Assembly: GCF_015529805.1 (NCBI RefSeq) | Contig: NZ_CP064654.1 | Coordinates: 1,178,001 to 1,242,000 of the forward strand | Source of the DNA: Qipengyuania soli | GTDB taxonomy: Bacteria > Pseudomonadota > Alphaproteobacteria > Sphingomonadales > Sphingomonadaceae | Direction: 5' to 3' | Length of the DNA stretch: 64,000 nt | Shown: piece by piece, positions 50,143 to 59,071 of the stretch | How the letters are laid out: each line of letters starts with the position of its first letter | How positions within the stretch are numbered: the stretch's first letter is position 1 | The notes under the pieces: model-generated | What the model saw: only the letters and a program-made list of their open reading frames with translations | Database searches by the model: none | Told to the model about the DNA's origin: nothing | Translations under genes and position numbers: made by a program

Positions 50143-52644
50143 TTAATAGACGCCGCCCTGTTCCTCGACGAAATCGCCGGGACGCGTCGCATTGCTTTCC
50201 TTCGCTTTCGACTCCGCGGATGGCCCCTGACGGGCGCGCCGGATCAGCTCGAGGATTTCGTTGCGCTTCGCGGCAATCGCGTCGGAACGCGTGGCGCGCG
50301 GCGGTTCGGTATCGGGCTTGAACGCCTCCCAGATGATCGATGCCTTGGGATCGTCGGTCGGCGTGCCCTCGAAAACGCGCTTGCCAGTGACACGGTCGAT
50401 CTTGACCATGCGCACGCCCGGGGGGGCGACAAAGTCTTCCGCAATCCAGCGGTCCTTCGTCTTCTGGACGAATTCCTTCATGATCGGCGCGGCGGTATTG
50501 CCGCCCTGTACCCACCCGCCGAGGTTTCGCGGCTGGTCGAAGCCCACGTACATGCCGGCGACGATGTCGGGAGAACCGCCGACGAACCAGGCGTTGGTCG
50601 GGCCGTTTGTCGTCCCCGTCTTGCCGAACAGCGGGAGATTGAGATCGCGCAGGCGCACGGCTGTGCCGCGCGTGACCACACCCTGCAGCATGTGGACAAC
50701 CTGGAACGCCGTGCGCGGGTCGAGAACCTGTTTGCCTGACGGTTCGAAGCGCGGCATCGGCTGCCCGTCCCACTGCTCCATGTTGCAGCCCGTGCAGTTG
50801 CGCTTGTCGCTGCGGAAAATGACCTTTCCGCGGCGGTCCTGGACATAGTCGATGACCGAGCCTGCGTTCTGGCGACCCCAGTTGGCCAGCGCGGCATAGG
50901 CATTGACCATGCGCGCAACCGTGGTGTCACCAGCACCGAGCGCGAAGGAATAATACGGGTCGTAGCTGCCGATTCCGACACGCTTGAAGGTCTTGATGAC
51001 GTTGTCCATGCCGGTCGTATCGGCGATGTGGACCGTCATCAGGTTGCGCGACTGCTCAAGGCCCCAGCGCATTGTGTGAACCCCGCCGCCGCCGCCGCCG
51101 AAGTTGCGGAAGCACTTCTCGCCCAATCCCGCACCCTGGTAGACGCAGAAGGTCTGGTCCGGGACCTGCGTCGCCGGGGTCATGCCCTGGTCGAGCGCAG
51201 CGGCATAAACGAAAGGCTTGATGGTGGAACCCGGCTGGCGCAGTGCCTGCGTCGCACGGTTGAAGGCGCCGAGGCGGCTATCGAAGCCGCCCTGCATGGC
51301 GAGGACACGGCCGGTCTGCGGTGCTTCGGCAAGGAATGCACCGGACACTTCCGGAATGGCGCGCAGGCGGAAGCCATTGCCGCTCTTCTCCGCAGCGACC
51401 ACATCACCTGTCTTGAGCGTCGAGGGCGCATCGACGATCGGGTACTCTTCGCCGTCGGAAAAACCGATCCGGCCCGGTGCGACCACGACGCCGACTCGCC
51501 AGCCCTTGTAGTTGATCGAGAGGTTCGAAGAGGCCAGCTGCGAAGTGAGATCGCCGTTATCCGGATTCAGCGTCGCAACCGGACCGGTGAAGCCGCGATT
51601 TCCATGATAGCGCAGCAACGCGCCGCGCAACGCATCGCGACCGGCATTTTGCAGCTCGATGTCGAGCGAGGTGCGTACCCACAAGCCGCCGGCATAGACG
51701 CTGTTGCTGCCTTCTTCGGCGGTCTCTCCGAATTTGTCGATCAGCTGGCGGCGCACTTCCTCGAGAAAGTATCCGGCGTCGGCCGAACGTTCGCTACGCT
51801 GCTGCACCAGGCCCAAGGGCATTGCCTTGGCTTTGGCCGCATCGGCTGCCGAGACGAAGTCATTGGCAACCATCTGGTCGAGCACGAAATTGCGCCGCGC
51901 AATGGCCATTCCTTCGAACTTCTTGCGGCCATATCGCTCGGGCGCCTTTGGCAGGATTGCGAGGAATGCAGCTTCATGGAGGGCAAGATCACCGACGTCC
52001 TTGTCGAAATAGGCGCGTGCGGCAGCCTGGACGCCGAAGCTGCGGCGGCCGAGCGGGATTTCGTTGAGGTACAGCTCGAGGATTTCCTTCTTCGTCAGCA
52101 CGCCTTCGATGCGTGTCGCGAGGATCATTTCCTTGAGCTTGCGGGTGACCGAATACTCGTCACCGAGAAGCAGGTTTTTCGCAACCTGCTGTGTAATCGT
52201 CGAACCGCCGACCGCACGACCTCTGCGCATCGGGTTGGCGTAGTCGATCACGGCACCCAGCGTGCCGGTCAGATCGACACCGCCGTGGCGGAAGAATGTC
52301 TTGTCCTCGGCAGAAAGGAACGCCTCGATCAGGCGCGCCGGGAAATCGACATATTGTAGCTGTACGCGTCGTTCGCGAGCGTAGGAATGGACGATCTCGC
52401 CATCGACGCCGCGAACCACGGTGGGCAGCGGGGTTTCGTAATCAACGAGCGATTCAGCGTCAGGCAGGTTCCGCGCCAGGGTCGCCCAACCCAGCACGAT
52501 CATCACCACCCCGAATCCGGCAATGTAGCTCGCCACGCGAAGCCGCTGGCTGTGCGCCCAATTGACCGTGAACCACGCACGCAGGCGCTGCGGGTCGTTC
52601 ATCAGGCGATGGCGATAATAGTCGAGAGTGGATTGTTCGAGCAT
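50143..52644 (-). CDS. mrcA: Penicillin-binding protein 1A (bifunctional transglycosylase/transpeptidase)
   Basis: Builds peptidoglycan at the inner membrane. The ATG at 52644 gives 833 residues; an ATG 42 bases downstream (MNDPQ) is an alternative. One helix (about 36-58) anchors it. The GT51 glycosyltransferase domain has EDKTFFRHGG (Glu113) and GGSTITQQVAKNLLL. The transpeptidase has Ser473-x-x-Lys476 (PGSTIKPF), SRN (LEQSRNLMT) and KTGTT. An OB-like insert lies between them. It follows the amidase gene by 63 bases, suggesting a cell-wall operon. Confidence 0.96.
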   Translation of the reverse strand: MLEQSTLDYYRHRLMNDPQRLRAWFTVNWAHSQRLRVASYIAGFGVVMIVLGWATLARNLPDAESLVDYETPLPTVVRGVDGEIVHSYARERRVQLQYVDFPARLIEAFLSAEDKTFFRHGGVDLTGTLGAVIDYANPMRRGRAVGGSTITQQVAKNLLLGDEYSVTRKLKEMILATRIEGVLTKKEILELYLNEIPLGRRSFGVQAAARAYFDKDVGDLALHEAAFLAILPKAPERYGRKKFEGMAIARRNFVLDQMVANDFVSAADAAKAKAMPLGLVQQRSERSADAGYFLEEVRRQLIDKFGETAEEGSNSVYAGGLWVRTSLDIELQNAGRDALRGALLRYHGNRGFTGPVATLNPDNGDLTSQLASSNLSINYKGWRVGVVVAPGRIGFSDGEEYPIVDAPSTLKTGDVVAAEKSGNGFRLRAIPEVSGAFLAEAPQTGRVLAMQGGFDSRLGAFNRATQALRQPGSTIKPFVYAAALDQGMTPATQVPDQTFCVYQGAGLGEKCFRNFGGGGGGVHTMRWGLEQSRNLMTVHIADTTGMDNVIKTFKRVGIGSYDPYYSFALGAGDTTVARMVNAYAALANWGRQNAGSVIDYVQDRRGKVIFRSDKRNCTGCNMEQWDGQPMPRFEPSGKQVLDPRTAFQVVHMLQGVVTRGTAVRLRDLNLPLFGKTGTTNGPTNAWFVGGSPDIVAGMYVGFDQPRNLGGWVQGGNTAAPIMKEFVQKTKDRWIAEDFVAPPGVRMVKIDRVTGKRVFEGTPTDDPKASIIWEAFKPDTEPPRATRSDAIAAKRNEILELIRRARQGPSAESKAKESNATRPGDFVEEQGGVY

Positions 52645-52707
52645 GATGTGGAATGCGCCTCTAGCACGCCAATTCGGCAAATCGCCAGAACGAACAGCGC
52701 GGCTTTT

Positions 52708-53565
52708 TCAGCTTTCTTTCTGGCGGGCGAAATAGATGCGGATGGCCCGTGCCATTGTTTCGGCGAAACGACGCTGTCCTTCGGGTGAAGACAACCGCGC
52801 AGCCTCGTCCTTGTTGGTAATGAAACCGCTTTCGAAAAGGACCGAAGGCACATCCGGTGCGCGCAACACCTTGAGAGCGGCCGACCTTTGCGGTTGGGGA
52901 TGGAAGCCGAGCCCGACCTCCCGTCCTTCGCGCAAAATAAGGCGCGACAGTTCTCCCGATTGCTCCTGCGTGCGCCGTTGCGAAAGTTCGACGAGGATGT
53001 TGCTGACCGTGTCGCTCTGGTCGCCCAACTCAACGCCGTTGACCCTGTCCGAGGCGTTCTCCCGCTCGGCAAATCGCGCGGCTGCCTCGCTCGATGCCTC
53101 GTTGGATAGCGTATAGATGCTGGCTCCCGCTACGTCGCTCGCATCGCCAGCGCTGTCTGCGTGGATCGACACGAACAGCGATGCATCGAGCCTCCGGGCA
53201 ATTTCGAACCGCTCGGAATGAAGCAGGTAACGGTCATCGTCGCGGGTCAGCGCGACGCGCACGTCACCATCCTTTTCGAGCTGATCGCGAAGGGCCAGCG
53301 CCAGCTTCAGTACGAGATTCTTCTCGACCAGGCCCTGGCCCGCAGCGCCGGGATCGTGCCCCCCGTGTCCGGCGTCGATAACGACCAGAGGCAACCTGCT
53401 GTCACCCCTCACTGTCGGCAGGACATAGCCCTGCGTCGCCTCCGGCAAGGTAATGCGCTGCGTGTAGCCCTTGGTGGAAAAGGCCCACCAGTAGACGGCC
53501 CCTGCGACCGCGACCGCGAGGCCGAGAACCAGAAGCAGGACCGTGAGTTGCGCGCGCCGTGACAT
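52708..53565 (-). CDS. N-acetylmuramoyl-L-alanine amidase (Amidase_3)
   Basis: Cleaves peptide stems from peptidoglycan, usually at division. The ATG at 53565 gives 285 residues with one N-terminal membrane helix (about 8-28), a signal anchor or uncleaved signal. Zinc ligands and catalytic residues are visible in VIDAGHGGHDPGA (His), SLFVSIHADS (His) and VLFESGFITN (Glu), with NLVLKLALALRDQL near the first. There is no AMIN domain, so it is shorter than E. coli AmiC. It is divergent from rne. Confidence 0.93.
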   Translation of the reverse strand: MSRRAQLTVLLLVLGLAVAVAGAVYWWAFSTKGYTQRITLPEATQGYVLPTVRGDSRLPLVVIDAGHGGHDPGAAGQGLVEKNLVLKLALALRDQLEKDGDVRVALTRDDDRYLLHSERFEIARRLDASLFVSIHADSAGDASDVAGASIYTLSNEASSEAAARFAERENASDRVNGVELGDQSDTVSNILVELSQRRTQEQSGELSRLILREGREVGLGFHPQPQRSAALKVLRAPDVPSVLFESGFITNKDEAARLSSPEGQRRFAETMARAIRIYFARQKES

Positions 53566-53962
53566 TGCAGCGCCGGGGTTAGGGCTATGTTGTCGTTCCG
53601 CGCAATATGGTTGCCCATCGAAACCCACGGTGCTAGCGATGCCGCATCGGCAATCCTGTGCCCCCGCATACGGGCTAAGCACCGAAGGATAGCCAAGAAT
53701 TACAGGTTGATGCAGGATATGCTCCGTCCCTCCCCGACATTCGCAATGCAGGCAGAAGCCAGCAGCGCGTTTGCGTCGGGCCGGTCAGCGCAGGACATGC
53801 GCATGAGCACTCCCGCAGTCACGAATACCCGGCCCCGCTCCATCGAGCGATCCGGTCGGTCCGCAAACGCCGCGCCCATCGCAGAGGGACGCGGAATCCC
53901 CAACATGATGCGCCGCGCGAAGGCAGGGTCCGCCCCGCCCCGCAGCGGCTGGAGTATATTAC
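53566..53962. promoter_or_regulatory. Intergenic region between the amidase gene and rne, probable rne leader
   Basis: A gap of about 400 bases between two divergent genes. It holds no convincing gene: the open frames crossing it have no ribosome site or family-like sequence. RNase E messages often have long leaders through which the enzyme regulates its own synthesis, so much of this region may be the rne 5' untranslated region. I could not find a conserved structure by eye. GGAG about 10 bases before the rne ATG is the ribosome site. Confidence 0.4.
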
Positions 53963-56620
53963 ATGGCAACGCGCATGCTTATCGATGCGCGCCACCAGGA
54001 AGAAACCCGGGTGGCGGTCCTCAAGGGAAACCGGATTGAGGAGTTCGATTTCGAATCTGCCGATCACAAGCAGATCAAAGGCAATATCTATCTCGCGAAA
54101 GTAACCAGGGTCGAACCGTCGCTTCAGGCGGCCTTCGTCGACTTCGGCGGCAACCGCCACGGGTTCCTCGCTTTCAGCGAAATCCATCCCGACTACTACC
54201 AGATTCCCAAGGAAGACCGCGAAGCCCTGCTCGCGGCCGAAGCGGAAGTGGCCGAGGAAGAGGCTCGCCTCCGCGAGGAGGAAGAAGACCGCGGCGAAAT
54301 GCCCGGCGACGAATACGACGCCGAGGATGAAAGCGCTGAAAGCCTCGTCGAGGACCTTGCCGAAGACGGTCTGGAAGAGGTCGATACCTCCGAAAAGGAC
54401 GATGTCGCCACGATCGAGGAAGGCCACGTCGACGGCAATGGCGACGACGAGGACGATTCGGACGAGGAAGAAGACGAAACCGCCGAAGACGGCGAAGACC
54501 GCAGTCGTGGCCGGGGCCGCAAGGGCCGCGGACGCCGCCAGGGCAAGGGTGGCCGTGCCCGCGCGAAGGGTGTCGACGACGCCCGCGCACGCCGCATGGA
54601 ACTGCGCCGCCGCTACAAGATCCAGGATGTCATCCAGCGCCGCCAGGTGCTGCTCGTCCAGGTCGTCAAGGAAGAACGCGGCAACAAGGGCGCGGCCCTC
54701 ACCACCTATCTCAGCCTTGCCGGCCGCTACACCGTGCTCATGCCGAACAGCAGCCACGGCGGCGGCATCTCGCGCAAGATTTCGAGCGCCAGCGACCGCA
54801 AGCGGCTGAAGCAGATCGTCTCCGACCTGACGCTGCCCAAGTCGATGGGCCTGATCGTCCGCACCGCCGGCCTCAGCCGCACGAAGCCGGAAATCAAGCG
54901 CGACTTCGACTACCTTGCCCGCCTGTGGGACGAAATCCGCGAGAAGACCCTCGCCTCGGCCGCGCCTGCGCTGATCCATTCGGACAGCGATCTGATCAAG
55001 CGCGCCATCCGCGACATCTACAACAAGGAGATCGAGGAAGTCGTCGTCGAGGGCGAAAGCGGCTACAAGTCGGCCAAGGAATTCATGAAGTTGTTGATGC
55101 CCAGCCACGCGCGCAGGGTTAAGCAGTATGCCGACCCGGTGCCGCTGTTCCAGCGCTATGGTGCGGAAGACCAGTTGAAGGCAATGTACGATCCGGTCGT
55201 GCAGCTTAAGAGCGGCGGCTACCTCGTCATCAACCCGACCGAAGCCCTGGTCTCGATCGACATCAACTCGGGCCGCTCCACCAAGGAGCACAATATCGAG
55301 CAGACCGCGCTCTCGACCAACCTCGAGGCCGCGCGCGAGATTGCCCGCCAGCTCCGCCTGCGCGACATGGCCGGCCTGGTCGTGATCGACTTCATCGATC
55401 AGGAGCACCACTCGAACACCCGCAAGGTCGAGAAGGCCATGAAGGAGGCGCTCAAGAACGATCGTGCGCGCATCCAGGTCGGCCGCATCTCCAGCTTCGG
55501 CCTCATGGAAATGAGCCGCCAGCGCCTGCGCACCGGTGTGCTCGAAGCTACCACCCGCGATTGCCCGCATTGCGACGGCACCGGCCTCGTGCGCACTGCC
55601 TCTTCGGCGGGCCTCTCGGCGCTACGCCTCATCGAAGAGGAAGCGGCCAAGGGCAAGGGAACGATCATCACCCTCGGTGCCAGCACCGAAGCGGCGGTCT
55701 ATCTCCTGAACGAGAAGCGCGCCGACCTGATGGAGATCGAGGAGCGCTACGGCGTGACCGTGGTCGTGCGTCCGGAAGGCGAGGACGAAGGCGCCAAGAT
55801 GAGCGTCGGCAGCTCGGGCCCGCGTCCGACCAACGCCCCGCGTTTCGAAACCATCGCCGTCGAAGAAGACGATGACTACGACGTCGAGGAAATCGACGAG
55901 GACGAGGACGAGGAAGAAGCCGAAGCGCGCGACGACGATCGCTCGCGAGACAAGAAGCGCCGCCGCCGTCGTGGTGGACGTGGACGCAACAAGCGCCGCG
56001 ACCGCGAGGAAGGCGATGAAGGCAGCGAGGCCGAAGAAGCAGAAGGCGAGGAAGCCCCCGCCGAACGCGGCGATGAAGACGGCGAGGATCGCCCGAAGAA
56101 GCGTCGCCGTCGCGGTGGTCGCCGCCGGGGCGGTCGCGGTCGCGGTCGCGGTTCGGACGAGGTGACGGCGGAAGACGCCGAAAACCTGGCCGAGGTATCC
56201 GAACAGGTGGTCGACGACATGGCCGTTGTCGCAGGACCGGAAGGCTCGCCCGAAACCGCCGAAGCAGCTGCGGAGGAAGAGGCGCCCAAGCCCAAGGCCA
56301 AGCGCACGCGCAAGAAGAAGGTCGAGGAGCCAGCTCCCGAGGCAGAAGTCGAAGCCGAGGCACCTGCCGAGGAAAAGCCCAAGGCCAAGCGTACGCGCAA
56401 AAAGAAGGCCGAAGAGCCTGCAGCCGAAGCCGCCGAAGCCGAGGCTCCCGCAGAAGAGGCGCCCAAGCCGAAGCGTACTCGCAAGAAGAAGGCGGAGCCT
56501 GCTCCCGAAGCAACGGGCGATGCTCCTGCCGAAGAAGCACCGCAGGCTGAAGACGCCGCACCGACCGATGAAGGCGGTTCGCCGCGTCGCGGGTGGTGGC
56601 AGCGCACCTTCGGCGAATAG
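53963..56620 (+). CDS. rne: Ribonuclease E
   Basis: Endonuclease and scaffold of the RNA degradosome, 885 residues. The start MATRMLIDARHQEETRVAVL matches the family. The S1 domain (about 35-250) is split by an insert of about 120 residues, first very acidic then Arg/Gly/Lys-rich, as is typical in alphaproteobacteria. The catalytic core has the DNase I-like metal site (VSIDINSGRST, LVVIDFIDQ) and the zinc link CPHCDGTG. After about residue 620 the tail is disordered: two Arg/Gly patches (RRRRRGGRGRNKRRDR; RRRRGGRRRGGRGRGRGS) and three tandem units built on PKAKRTRKKK. The very end, GWWQRTFGE, may be a short protein-binding motif. Confidence 0.96.
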   Translation: MATRMLIDARHQEETRVAVLKGNRIEEFDFESADHKQIKGNIYLAKVTRVEPSLQAAFVDFGGNRHGFLAFSEIHPDYYQIPKEDREALLAAEAEVAEEEARLREEEEDRGEMPGDEYDAEDESAESLVEDLAEDGLEEVDTSEKDDVATIEEGHVDGNGDDEDDSDEEEDETAEDGEDRSRGRGRKGRGRRQGKGGRARAKGVDDARARRMELRRRYKIQDVIQRRQVLLVQVVKEERGNKGAALTTYLSLAGRYTVLMPNSSHGGGISRKISSASDRKRLKQIVSDLTLPKSMGLIVRTAGLSRTKPEIKRDFDYLARLWDEIREKTLASAAPALIHSDSDLIKRAIRDIYNKEIEEVVVEGESGYKSAKEFMKLLMPSHARRVKQYADPVPLFQRYGAEDQLKAMYDPVVQLKSGGYLVINPTEALVSIDINSGRSTKEHNIEQTALSTNLEAAREIARQLRLRDMAGLVVIDFIDQEHHSNTRKVEKAMKEALKNDRARIQVGRISSFGLMEMSRQRLRTGVLEATTRDCPHCDGTGLVRTASSAGLSALRLIEEEAAKGKGTIITLGASTEAAVYLLNEKRADLMEIEERYGVTVVVRPEGEDEGAKMSVGSSGPRPTNAPRFETIAVEEDDDYDVEEIDEDEDEEEAEARDDDRSRDKKRRRRRGGRGRNKRRDREEGDEGSEAEEAEGEEAPAERGDEDGEDRPKKRRRRGGRRRGGRGRGRGSDEVTAEDAENLAEVSEQVVDDMAVVAGPEGSPETAEAAAEEEAPKPKAKRTRKKKVEEPAPEAEVEAEAPAEEKPKAKRTRKKKAEEPAAEAAEAEAPAEEAPKPKRTRKKKAEPAPEATGDAPAEEAPQAEDAAPTDEGGSPRRGWWQRTFGE
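56280..56530 (+). repeat. Three tandem Lys/Arg-Ala-Glu repeats in the RNase E tail
   Basis: Three imperfect coding repeats of about 28-30 residues, each starting with KPKAKRTRKKK or KPKRTRKKK and followed by an Ala/Glu/Pro stretch. They lie in the disordered C-terminal part of RNase E and probably provide RNA-binding charge. Confidence 0.8.
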
Positions 56621-56622
56621 GC

Positions 56623-57603
56623 TTGCACGGATACCCCGCCGACGACGCGACGCGCCCTGCGCATCACCGCGTCGGCGGGGGTTTCCGCAATCCCCCCGGA
56701 AGTCCGCGCCAGGACGCTACACTTCGCGATTTCCTGCGCTTCCTGCTGCTCGACATGCGGCGCGCCAAGCTGCCGCCGGTACCCGATGGGCACGTTGCCG
56801 CTGATCCGCTGGATCTCGCCAACCTCCCTGAAAATCACGTAGCCTGGCTCGGCCATGCCTGCTTCGCCATGCGCATGTCAGGCAAACTCGTCCTTACGGA
56901 CCCCTACCTCAGTCGGACTGCCGGACCGCTGGGATTCGGCCCGAAGCGATTCATTCCGGCGGCGGTCGCCGCGGCCGAACTGCCCAGAGTCGACCTGATT
57001 GCGATCAGCCACAACCATTACGACCACATCGATGTGCGGGCCCTGCGCAGCTATCGCTGGCGCAGCGAAACCCCCGTTGTCTGCCCTCTAGGCGTCGGTA
57101 GGCTGATGTCCCGGCTCGGCTACCGACACATCGTGGAACTCGACTGGTGGCAGGACTGGCAGCTCGACTCGCTCACCCTGAGCTGCCTGCCTGCGGTCCA
57201 CTTCTCGGGACGTGGCCTGTTCGACCGTAACCGGACACTCTGGTGCAGCTTTGGCTTTGCCTCCTCCGATCGCAACGTCTGGTTCGGCGGAGATACGGCA
57301 CCGGGCGCCGTGTTCAGCGAAATCGGCCAGCGAGCGGGCCCGTTCGACCTCGCCATCGTCGGTATCGGTGCCTACGAACCGCGCAGCATCATGCAGGCAA
57401 GCCACGCCACGCCCGAGGAAGGCATTGCCATCGCCCGCGACATCGGGGCAAGCGCGGCGCTCGGCATGCACTGGGGGACGGTGATGTTGACACCGGAGGA
57501 CCCGTTCGAAGCACCGGAACGATTCCGGCGAGCAGCGCTGGAACAGCAATATGGCGAGGCGAACGCGTGGACACTGCCGATAGGCGGCGTGCGCGCCTTC
57601 TAG
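56623..57603 (+). CDS. MBL-fold metallo-hydrolase (NAPE-PLD-like)
   Basis: A metallo-beta-lactamase-fold hydrolase resembling the N-acyl-phosphatidylethanolamine phospholipase D / UlaG-like group. The metal site HNHYDHID is clear; later ligands are in VWFGGDTAPG and GMHWGTVML. WLGHACFAM and LVLTDPYLS are the usual opening strands. I chose the TTG at 56623 (326 residues) because the conserved-looking HHRVGGGFRNPPGS precedes any ATG; starting at the first internal ATG would remove it. The substrate is unknown. It has no signal peptide. Confidence 0.82.
   Translation: MHGYPADDATRPAHHRVGGGFRNPPGSPRQDATLRDFLRFLLLDMRRAKLPPVPDGHVAADPLDLANLPENHVAWLGHACFAMRMSGKLVLTDPYLSRTAGPLGFGPKRFIPAAVAAAELPRVDLIAISHNHYDHIDVRALRSYRWRSETPVVCPLGVGRLMSRLGYRHIVELDWWQDWQLDSLTLSCLPAVHFSGRGLFDRNRTLWCSFGFASSDRNVWFGGDTAPGAVFSEIGQRAGPFDLAIVGIGAYEPRSIMQASHATPEEGIAIARDIGASAALGMHWGTVMLTPEDPFEAPERFRRAALEQQYGEANAWTLPIGGVRAF
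56634..56680 (+). terminator. Strong hairpin just after rne
   Basis: CCCCGCCGACG (56634-56644) is perfectly complementary to CGTCGGCGGGG (56670-56680), followed by GTTTCC. It starts 14 bases after the rne stop and probably limits or stabilises the rne transcript. It also overlaps the 5' end of the next gene if that gene starts at the TTG at 56623. Confidence 0.45.
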
Positions 57604-57610
57604 GCGAAGG

Positions 57611-58246
57611 CTACATCCCTTCCTTGCGGGCGACGCCCCATTCCATCCAGCCCATGACCTTGGGCGCCTTGTCGAGATAGGCCTGCCCGAGCGGCTCGAC
57701 CGAAAAACCGGCGCCGCGCAGCGCCGAACCAATCGGACGTGTCAGGTGGCAGCCACCGGCGAGGGGCTTCCATATCGGCTCGATCCGGTCCTGCCATTTG
57801 GCGACACTCGCATCCGGCGCACGGCCATGTTCGAGAAACAGCAATTTGCCCCCGGGCCGAAGGATCCGGCGCATCTCGGACATCACCTGCGCCGGGTCCT
57901 GTACCGAACACAGCGTGTAGGTGCACACGACCGTGTCGAACATGCCGTCGCGGAACGGAATGTCTTCGCCCACTCCCTGGCGGATATCGACATCCCAGCC
58001 CTTGGCCGCCGCCTGCGCCCGTGCGCCCTCTAGCAGCTTTTCATGCGGGTCGATGCCGGAGAAACTGGTGACGAGATCGGTGTCGTATAACGCCTGGTTC
58101 AGGCCGCCGCCGCAGCCGAGTTCGAATACCTTGCCCTCGGCCAATGGCACAATCTCGCGTCGCCGTTTGGCGATGCCTTTCTGGCCGCATGCCAGCGTGA
58201 TCATGCGCGGCATGACGTGGCGATCGTAAAACTGCCGCAAGCCCAT
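57611..58246 (-). CDS. Class I SAM-dependent methyltransferase (UbiE-like)
   Basis: A 211-residue methyltransferase from the ATG at 58246. VFELGCGGGLN is motif I, GIDPHEKLL follows, then PFRDGMFDTVVCTYTLCSV and LRPGGKLLFLEHG. This fits the Methyltransf_11 group close to phospholipid or small-molecule methyltransferases; MPRMITLACGQK at the N terminus is typical of a subgroup sometimes linked to phosphatidylethanolamine. The substrate cannot be assigned. It converges on the MBL gene with 7 bases between the stops. Confidence 0.87.
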   Translation of the reverse strand: MGLRQFYDRHVMPRMITLACGQKGIAKRRREIVPLAEGKVFELGCGGGLNQALYDTDLVTSFSGIDPHEKLLEGARAQAAAKGWDVDIRQGVGEDIPFRDGMFDTVVCTYTLCSVQDPAQVMSEMRRILRPGGKLLFLEHGRAPDASVAKWQDRIEPIWKPLAGGCHLTRPIGSALRGAGFSVEPLGQAYLDKAPKVMGWMEWGVARKEGM

Positions 58247-58318
58247 CCTTGCCGCTCCTCCCCTCAAAGGAGCTGTTATTATGCCTGAAACTTCACCGGT
58301 GGGAACTGGAAATCGGTG

Positions 58319-59071
58319 CTATGTTGCGGTTCTCGCAAGATAAGCGCGAATGTCCTGCAGGTCCTGCGGCTTGTCGACGTCGACTGCGGCGAGACCATTG
58401 GATGCCCGGACAAGGCGCGCTTCGATTCCGATGCGCTTGCCGAGCCTTTCGATCCCCTGTGCGAGGCCAAGTCGCCCGAATGCGTAGGACACGAGGGTTC
58501 CGAGCCCGAGCCTACCAGCAATTCGCCACGGACGCTTGCGATCCGCCTCGACGCTGCGCCACGTGGCCAGCGCCGCCTGGGCGCGGGGTGTGCGAAGGTA
58601 GAACAAGTTGCAGCCCGACCACGCGCCGTCGGCAAAACGCAGATAGGTGCGCTTGGAACCCGGCACGGCGGCTTCGATATCCTCCTGCCTGGCGAGAGCC
58701 ACGCCGAGATCGGCATCAGCGGGTGTATTCGTGACCAATTCGGTCACCCACGCTGCCTGCAGCAGGGCGTGATCGGCAGTTGTGATGACAATCGGCGCTC
58801 CCAGCGATGCGAAGGCTATGCTGGCACTCTCGCTAGGCCCCGTGCCGGTAGGGAGGACTTCGCACCCGAGCGTGCGTGCCAAGTCAGCGACCGGACCTTC
58901 GTCGCACGAGACACCGATGCGTTCGATGTTTGCCCCACGCAGTGCAGTGACCACGCGATCCAGCAGCGCCCTCCCCTCGATTTCAATCAGTGCCTTGTGG
59001 GGCTTGCCTTCCGCGCCCGCCAGCGGGTCACCGCCCGGCCGCGTTCCCGCCAGCACCAGAGCCGAGGTCAC
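58319..59071 (-). CDS. MobA-like nucleotidyltransferase
   Basis: A 250-residue NTP-transferase. The GTG at 59071 overlaps the flippase stop (GTGA) and begins M-TSALVLAGTRPGG, the nucleotide-binding strand-loop; KPHKALIEIEGRALLDRVV follows with the conserved lysine, and TTADHALLQ holds the metal-binding aspartate. It probably makes an NDP- or CDP-activated precursor for the neighbouring glycan genes, but the sugar or polyol is unknown. The last 50 residues (GIERLGKRIGIE, DVDKPQDLQ) complete the fold. Confidence 0.85.
   Translation of the reverse strand: MTSALVLAGTRPGGDPLAGAEGKPHKALIEIEGRALLDRVVTALRGANIERIGVSCDEGPVADLARTLGCEVLPTGTGPSESASIAFASLGAPIVITTADHALLQAAWVTELVTNTPADADLGVALARQEDIEAAVPGSKRTYLRFADGAWSGCNLFYLRTPRAQAALATWRSVEADRKRPWRIAGRLGLGTLVSYAFGRLGLAQGIERLGKRIGIEARLVRASNGLAAVDVDKPQDLQDIRAYLARTAT

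Noticed and set aside
53819-55570. Minus-strand open frame of 583 codons opposite rne
   Set aside because: Antisense to the conserved RNase E catalytic core; no ribosome site or recognisable domain.
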